A model generated the notes under the pieces. The model worked only from the letters and a program-made list of their open reading frames with translations. It ran no database searches and had not been told where the DNA came from. Position numbers and translations under genes: made by a program. Below are positions 6,920 to 11,413 of a stretch of DNA of 11,413 nt, one piece after another (the stretch's first letter is position 1; every line of letters begins with the position of its first letter). This DNA is from Coemansia sp. RSA 1804 (taxonomy: Eukaryota > Kickxellomycota > Kickxellomycetes > Kickxellales > Kickxellaceae): NCBI GenBank assembly GCA_027578815.1, contig JANBTH010000781.1, positions 1 to 11,413 of the forward strand, in the 5' to 3' direction.

Positions 6920-8341
6920 TTATGCTGATTGTTCGCTTTCGCTATGGATGTGCTTTACATCGGTAATAACAAAATACGTGTTTGAGCTATGACTGGACGT
7001 GCTTGTACCAATTTCGCACCTGCTATCGTTGTTGTTTGAGATCTTTCCTAGCGTCCAATCATTGGTGTCGGTGATACGGCGGAGCACAAAGTAGAGAGCA
7101 CAGAATGAAGCAACCGTTATTCCCAGACCAACAAACATGGGAATGTTAAGCGACATGTAGTTGAATGGCACGTTGCTTATAATCTGAACACCCACCATGC
7201 CGCCAATAGACATGACACTGTGGGACGTTCCAACAAACCGCCCACATGCCCTAATGTCGTTGGTCAGTGTGCCAATGACCCAGAACCCAAATAGCTCAAT
7301 CATGCTGGATGCCACACCCGAGAAGAAATACGAAGTCAGCACAACGGACCGGTGGATCTTGAGGGAGTTTTCGGTCAGAAAGTTTGTAATCTGGTTATGG
7401 CTCCAGCTGGGGTCTGTTAAATCCCAGCCATTATCGTATAGCCTTGCAGTGACGGTAAATATGGTTGACAGGCCAAAAAACAATAAGAGAGTGGCAAACC
7501 CAACATAGCCACGAATACGTCGTGTTGACCACGGGACGTCCAGCATCTGGCCCAACGCCAGGATAAACAGCTTGCCCAAATCGTACAGAATTATACCCAG
7601 CACGTTATGCAGCGGAACGTTGCACACGCTGTACAAGAAGGAATACGAAAACATGTATGGCAGCAACAGCAACATGTACTTGTTTCTGAAAATGTACGCT
7701 GTCTCCTTAATCTCTGTTTTAATATTTGATTCCCGGGCAATCAAGTACACTCCGTTGTTGCGCACAATCTTGTTGGTCGGCGCCAATGCAGCGGCAAAGA
7801 GCGGTGCCAAGCACGTCAAGCTCAATATGGCAATTGAAACATGCAGGCGGAGCGAATTGCTGTCATTGGGGTGGCGAATGGCTATAATGTTACTCATCGT
7901 TGCCGACAGATACTCGATAAACAAATATGTTCCAAGCGCACGCGATTTCCATTTTTCACTAGAGTAGGTTAGAACTGCAACAATTGTAGCAACTCTGGTG
8001 ATGTTAAAAGTACAGTTGAGGATAATGAATGCGGCGGTGTGAAAGGTATAGTGCTTATACTGGTATCCAACTACAACAGAAGCAGCGTACAGGATACTCG
8101 AAATGCTATGAGAGAAAAATATAACACGGAGTCCAAGGATGTTGACTGCAAATATGCTTACAAAGCCAGAGACACAAGCTATTAGGCTTGTTGGCCAATA
8201 AGTGTCGTATAGCGGGTTGTCGTTCAGCGGTGTTGATTGAAGTAAGTAGGTTTCAACTAGTCTGTGAATGGCATGCGTGAATATGACGCACAGCGCAATA
8301 AGGAGTAGCTGAAACTCTGGGCTGTGGTATCTTAATTTCAT
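6920..8341 (-). CDS. UNC93-like major facilitator superfamily membrane protein
   Basis: The protein has 473 residues with ATG at 8341 and no intron. About 11-12 hydrophobic helices are seen, starting at roughly 11-31, 48-70, 73-92, 101-121, 138-156, 167-187, 222-242, 244-267, 278-299, 331-352 and 398-421. Family signatures are the RNKYMLLLLPYMFSYSFLY entry to the second half, GQMLD...STRRIRGYVGF after helix 8, and FWVIGTLTND followed by RACGRFVGTSHSVMSIGG. These correspond to the conserved 'YW..G.LTND' and 'AR..G...S.QS.G' blocks of fungal UNC93-like carriers. Length matches that family. A hydrophilic serine-rich tail of about 50 residues (422-473) should face the cytosol. Substrate is not known for fungal members, so only a membrane transport or regulatory role is inferred. 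It lies 734 bp downstream of the seven-helix gene on the same strand and is convergent with the zinc-knuckle ORF. Confidence 0.8.
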   Translation of the reverse strand: MKLRYHSPEFQLLLIALCVIFTHAIHRLVETYLLQSTPLNDNPLYDTYWPTSLIACVSGFVSIFAVNILGLRVIFFSHSISSILYAASVVVGYQYKHYTFHTAAFIILNCTFNITRVATIVAVLTYSSEKWKSRALGTYLFIEYLSATMSNIIAIRHPNDSNSLRLHVSIAILSLTCLAPLFAAALAPTNKIVRNNGVYLIARESNIKTEIKETAYIFRNKYMLLLLPYMFSYSFLYSVCNVPLHNVLGIILYDLGKLFILALGQMLDVPWSTRRIRGYVGFATLLLFFGLSTIFTVTARLYDNGWDLTDPSWSHNQITNFLTENSLKIHRSVVLTSYFFSGVASSMIELFGFWVIGTLTNDIRACGRFVGTSHSVMSIGGMVGVQIISNVPFNYMSLNIPMFVGLGITVASFCALYFVLRRITDTNDWTLGKISNNNDSRCEIGTSTSSHSSNTYFVITDVKHIHSESEQSA

Positions 8342-9075
8342 GGTTTCAAAGATAATACAAATAAATGTAGGTATAGAGCAATTTTATTAAAGTATCGATA
8401 GACCGGTAAATATAAAAAAGTCGTAGAAAAGAAAATTTGCTGTTTTAATAAAGCTTATTGAAAGAGCACGAAACCAAAGATAAATTTATTTTACTTTACA
8501 TATCTAAAGCTTTTTCTTTCCTTTTTTTTCTCTGCAAAACATTTTTTCTGTCAAAATTTGACAATTTGTTTGTTCGGAAAAAAGTAGTAGTAGCAGAATA
8601 AAGGTGAGCATATTCGTGTCTTTTGACGAAGTATAAATGCCTTGTGTGTTTCAACTTGGCGGGAAAAAAGTAAGGGAAATGGGGGAGCATGGCTTTATAG
8701 TGCCTCCGTGAATGGAACAGCCACACCCTACTCTGGGAGGTAGAGAGGGGAGTGCTTGCATTGTTTGTTTTCTTTCCTTGTTTTTTTTTCGCTAGATTTC
8801 TCTAGACTAGAGGAGGAATAATACAATATCATCTCTCGCGCGTGACAGCTATCAGCGCCATTTGACGTTTAGGAATTGAAACAGCGGAAATCCCTTTTAT
8901 TTAAAAAATAGGGAGCAGCCATTGTAAAAGAAAATAAGAGATAAGAAAGAATAATACTACATATCAAAATTAGGAATTTGTCGAACGGCTCCATTTCCTC
9001 CACCTCTAGAATGAGCACTTTTTGTGTATAACATGGCAAGTTATTGGAATTAACAAAAAAGAGGGACATGATGAC
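8342..9075 (-). promoter_or_regulatory. UNC93-like promoter region and seven-helix gene 3' region
   Basis: This 734-bp tandem gap contains a candidate polyadenylation signal (listed separately), an 8-bp palindrome TATCGATA at 8393-8400, and a CTCTA-GAC-TAGAG dyad at 8800-8812. Two open frames were considered. One at 8496-8726 (minus) begins at GTG and has no motif. The other, at 8869-9069 (minus), starts with ATG six bases past the upstream stop and encodes 66 residues with one hydrophobic stretch (LILICSIILSYLLFSF). The second lies where a 3' untranslated region is expected and overlaps the polyadenylation signal, so neither is called. Confidence 0.45.
8896..8901 (-). terminator. Candidate polyadenylation signal of the seven-helix gene
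   Basis: AATAAA on the minus strand, about 175 nt past the stop codon. It sits inside an imperfect palindrome (8892-8913, running CCCTTTTA...AAATAGGG) that pairs at 18 of 22 positions. Confidence 0.4.
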
Positions 9076-10023
9076 TTAGAGGTCGAGGAATGAAGATCTT
9101 TCTGCCTGATCGTCAAGACTATCAACGTCACTGTGGTCTTTCTTTATGTTCAGCAACTCTAATACCTTTTGGTTGTCTCTTTCAACCTTTACCCGCAAGT
9201 CATCCCACGGCACAGCCTTTCTGTCTTCTTTCCCGCTGATAGGCTCGCCTAGAGCGAGAATAGTCAAACTAGCCAGCACCAACGGCACAAAGTTGAATAA
9301 AATGAACAACGTTTCGTTATTCCTTCCCGCGGCATTCAAGCCTACAAAGGTGCGAGCAAACATAAAGATGGCCCAGAACTCCACCAGAAACAGAGTGATT
9401 ATTGTTGATAGTATGCCATCCATAGCCATATGTCTGCGCTGCTTTTTGAACTGGGTAGCAAATGCAACTGCAATGGCAAGCGTGAATATCATAATAATAC
9501 CCAAGAAAGCGCGGATGCAGCGAATTCCGTGGGCCTGTACACTACTGCTGTTAGAGTGGAACATTAGCACAACGCCGCAGATGGCCAGAGACAATAGTCC
9601 GAGGCTCTGTATTGTGGTTACAATGTAAATGACAATTATCGACTTTTTGGAAAGCCGCTGAAAGTTTATCCATAGAAAATAAGCGTTTGAGAGGCAGCTG
9701 TTGAAAAAGCATTCGCCTGCGTAGTAGTTGAATATCATAGACGCAGCATATATGGCTCTTTTATCTCCCTTTTCCAACGAGAGGGATGCCCGTAGATACA
9801 GGCTAATTCCAAGGAATACAGACACCACTCTTACCGCGTTTTCATTGTAGATGGAATATCGCGGTGGTCGAAGCTTTGGCAAGTAGAATAGCCCAAGTAT
9901 TATGGCCAGAGTACCCAGTACCCAATGTGTCGCAGGCGTAGGCCACCATACTAACCAATCGCGGTTTGGTGAGCATTCCTTGCTAGGGCAGTATATGTTG
10001 TCGTATTGACTATTAACAGTCAT
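9076..10023 (-). CDS. Seven-transmembrane protein of uncertain family
   Basis: The protein has 315 residues. An in-frame GTG lies just upstream, but the first ATG is at 10021-10023. Seven hydrophobic segments are seen at about 31-49, 63-79, 89-118, 128-154, 169-191, 203-224 and 237-258. A short N-terminal segment with two cysteines (C12, C17) precedes them, and a charged, acidic tail of 57 residues (259-315, ending SSFLDL) follows. The region from helix 6 through helix 7 (FARTFVGLNAAGRNNETLF, then the P and EP positions) faintly resembles fungal RTA1-like lipid-translocating proteins, which also have seven helices and about this length. The match is weak, so the family is left open; a fungal GPCR-like protein is an alternative. 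The helix count implies a role in the plasma or an internal membrane. It diverges from the 3-hydroxyisobutyryl-CoA hydrolase gene across 831 bp. Confidence 0.75.
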   Translation of the reverse strand: MTVNSQYDNIYCPSKECSPNRDWLVWWPTPATHWVLGTLAIILGLFYLPKLRPPRYSIYNENAVRVVSVFLGISLYLRASLSLEKGDKRAIYAASMIFNYYAGECFFNSCLSNAYFLWINFQRLSKKSIIVIYIVTTIQSLGLLSLAICGVVLMFHSNSSSVQAHGIRCIRAFLGIIMIFTLAIAVAFATQFKKQRRHMAMDGILSTIITLFLVEFWAIFMFARTFVGLNAAGRNNETLFILFNFVPLVLASLTILALGEPISGKEDRKAVPWDDLRVKVERDNQKVLELLNIKKDHSDVDSLDDQAERSSFLDL

Positions 10024-10509
10024 CACAATGCGCTAACAAAGAAAATAATAGAATATGAATAATGGTAGAATACAATTTTTTTTACAAAAGAATGGCGGAT
10101 ATACAATACTGCAAGAAAGAAGTAGCAAAGGAAAAAAGCGAAAAACAGACGAAGAGATGACCGGTGACAACAGATGATTCGAAGAAACAGTGTGCATGTG
10201 TTTCATTTGCAAAGTCAATATCTCCAAAATAGTCCACCATGTCAGCTCGCTTTGCATGTCACGTTTGTTTTCTTGATAACTGGAAACGGCTTCAAATTGG
10301 TAGACAAAAGAGTAAATTAGATACGGATGCTTTCATCATCCCACACTTATTCTGGCACGTTTTCTCATGACAAAACGCTGCTTCATATGCATATAACACA
10401 TTCTATGCAGGGCAACATTTTCTATATGACCATATTGGGGTTTTGATTTTTGAAAATTTGATGATTTCACATCTCTTAAGCAGAAAGTCAATCTATATAT
10501 CCGAAAACC

Positions 10510-10582
10510 CACCAGCACTTATTTCTTAATCCACCAGCCCGGGTCGCACTTCTGATCACAAGTGATGAAATAAGTGTTGGTG
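10510..10582. repeat. Long inverted repeat with 16-bp arms
   Basis: Arm 10510-10525 (CACCAGCACTTATTTC) pairs with arm 10567-10582 (GAAATAAGTGTTGGTG) at 15 of 16 positions. The single exception is G opposite T, which would still pair as G-U in RNA. The 41-base spacer contains a second dyad, CACTT-C-TGATCA-C-AAGTG (10547-10564), with only one mismatched pair. The element lies about 490 bp upstream of the seven-helix gene and 270 bp upstream of the hydrolase gene. Confidence 0.75.
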
Positions 10583-10606
10583 ATCACAATTAATCATATT
10601 GTAATC
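10582..10606. repeat. 9-bp-arm inverted repeat abutting the larger one
   Basis: GATCACAAT (10582-10590) and ATTGTAATC (10598-10606) pair at 8 of 9 positions around a 7-base spacer. It shares its first base with the end of the larger inverted repeat. The TGATCAC string also echoes the TGATCAC inside that repeat's spacer. Confidence 0.55.
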
Positions 10607-10854
10607 TATCGTGATAAACCTTTTGGAAAATTGTTCACACAAATCGGGCGAGACAGCCATTAAAAAATAAACAATGCTTATCGCAAAAGATAGAGTGACA
10701 AGGCTTTTCCCCTCCTCCTCCTCCTTCTCTAACTACTGCCAGCAGGTGAATTTTCAGCCATTCATTTCGTGTACCGCTTTATTCCTTGTTTGCAAATTCT
10801 GTCCTTTTCTATCTGAATCACGTTATTAGACAGTATAGTACTTGAATAGAAAGC

Positions 10855-11413
10855 ATGCTTGCAGCAAGAACTGCCTCGACTGGTGGAAATACGCTGCTGT
10901 CTACTTTGCTTCTTTCAAAACGCACCACCAATTCCGTGGCCACTATCATTGGCACTAAGCGGCTCACAAAAACCTCAGCACCGATCTCAGACAGCCGCGG
11001 CCTGCACACATCGTGCACTCTAAGAAGAACCCGGACAACAGTGGCATCGCCGTTGACTGCTGGCACGACATCTCTGGCATTTCCGTCCAACCCACTTACT
11101 TGCCTGAACGGAGCTAAGCGAATGGTAAGAAGTAGAATGAATGAGAGAGCTTTTTCTTTGTATCGTTTGTTTTCGGTTGAAAGGAATGAAGTCTGGCAAG
11201 TGTCTCTAACTATTTGGCGGTTGCTGCTTCTGTTATCTATCTCTTGGTGTAGATGTCGCGGTATGACAATCTGGAGGGAGACAAGCATGTGCTAACAGCC
11301 AGCAACAAGACAGCGCGCTCGCTGATTCTGAATAGACCGCAGGCGCTGAACTCGCTGACGCTTCCGATGGTGAAGGCGATTATGCGCCATCTGGAGGATT
11401 GGGAGAAATCCGA
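10855..11413 (+). CDS. 3-hydroxyisobutyryl-CoA hydrolase, mitochondrial, 5' part
   Basis: The gene is spliced: exon 1 is 10855-11124 (90 codons) and exon 2 starts at 11253 and runs off the window (53 codons visible). Exon 1 is a mitochondrial presequence: rich in Arg, Lys, Ser and Thr, with a single acidic residue, and SRGLHTS at 47-53 resembles a processing site. Exon 2 enters the crotonase-like fold with KTARSLILNRPQALNSLTLPM, followed by KAIMRHLEDWE. This matches the start of 3-hydroxyisobutyryl-CoA hydrolase (human HIBCH, yeast EHD3 class). The LNRP.ALN.L pattern together with the W-E helix favours this branch over plain enoyl-CoA hydratase. The enzyme hydrolyses 3-hydroxyisobutyryl-CoA to 3-hydroxyisobutyrate in mitochondrial valine breakdown. 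The active-site region lies beyond the window. The ATG has A at -3. It diverges from the seven-helix gene. Confidence 0.9.
11125..11252 (+). other. Spliceosomal intron, phase 0
   Basis: The 128-nt intron has donor GTAAGA (11125-11130), branch-like CTCTAAC (11204-11210), and a pyrimidine-rich stretch ending GTGTAG (AG at 11251-11252). Its length is not a multiple of three: retention shifts the frame and reaches a stop at 11293-11295. It separates the mitochondrial presequence from the catalytic domain. A methionine codon falls on each side of the junction. Confidence 0.88.

Larger units (their letters stand above)
10024..10854. promoter_or_regulatory. Divergent promoter region
   Basis: This region holds the 5' sides of the minus-strand seven-helix gene and the plus-strand hydrolase gene. 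On the minus strand a pyrimidine tract ending TTTGTTAG (AG at plus 10033-10034) lies nine bases before the seven-helix ATG. A 74-codon minus-strand ORF (10033-10257) ends nine bases before that ATG and would act as an upstream ORF if transcription starts beyond it. On the hydrolase side there is a pyrimidine run with CTC repeats (about 10705-10730), preceded by opposed GATA-type strings (TTATC near 10679 and GATAG near 10690). The dyad cluster at 10510-10606 is listed separately. No other gene is seen. Confidence 0.5.

Noticed and set aside
7197..7967. Plus-strand ORFs opposite the UNC93-like gene
   Set aside because: Shadow frames of a gene with clear helices and family signatures.
8496..8726. 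76-codon minus-strand ORF
   Set aside because: It begins at GTG and has no motif; a promoter region for the UNC93-like gene is a simpler reading.
8869..9069. 66-codon minus-strand ORF with one hydrophobic segment just past the seven-helix stop
   Set aside because: It sits in the expected 3' untranslated region and contains the likely polyadenylation signal; no homology is recognised.
10336..10518. 60-codon minus-strand ORF at the edge of the large inverted repeat
   Set aside because: GTG start, no motif, and it begins inside the dyad.
10526..10545. Possible tRNA-like loop in the spacer of the inverted repeat
   Set aside because: No acceptor stem, anticodon arm or T-loop of the right spacing could be assembled; no tRNA was found anywhere in the window.

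Overview
The window reads as nuclear DNA of a fungus, most likely an early-diverging, intron-poor lineage (Kickxellomycotina or a relative). That placement is an inference. It rests on compact protein-coding genes that are mostly intronless, one short GT-AG intron of 128 nt with a fungal-type branch site, and the gene types present: a KDM4-type demethylase with PHD fingers, a fungal UNC93-like carrier, an F-box/leucine-rich protein, and a mitochondrial 3-hydroxyisobutyryl-CoA hydrolase. No bacterial operon signals, rRNA, tRNA, CRISPR array or recognisable transposon was found.

Layout, left to right. (1) The 3' end of a plus-strand gene with a Myb/SANT-like helix runs off the left edge (stop at 180-182). 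(2) A large minus-strand gene (564-3404) encodes a complete JmjN-JmjC-PHD-extended PHD histone lysine demethylase of the KDM4 class, convergent with the Myb gene. (3) A minus-strand F-box protein with leucine-rich repeats (3973-5601) lies in visibly more AT-rich DNA. (4) An AT-rich gap of about 1 kb holds several inverted repeats and a good but orphan splice acceptor. It ends in a 46-codon plus-strand ORF (6612-6752) with a perfectly spaced C2HC zinc knuckle. (5) A minus-strand UNC93-like transporter (6920-8341) is convergent with that ORF. (6) A minus-strand seven-helix membrane protein of unsure family occupies 9076-10023. (7) An 831-bp divergent intergenic region contains a 16-bp-arm inverted repeat with smaller dyads nested in and beside it. 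(8) The 5' end of a plus-strand, spliced gene for mitochondrial 3-hydroxyisobutyryl-CoA hydrolase (valine catabolism) runs off the right edge.

The genes do not form an obvious pathway: chromatin control, protein turnover, membrane transport and amino-acid catabolism sit side by side, as in an ordinary fungal euchromatic region. No convincing new multi-gene system was seen. The items most worth a second look are the zinc-knuckle microprotein, the dyad cluster in the divergent promoter, the enlarged insertion inside the extended PHD of the demethylase, and the orphan seven-helix protein.
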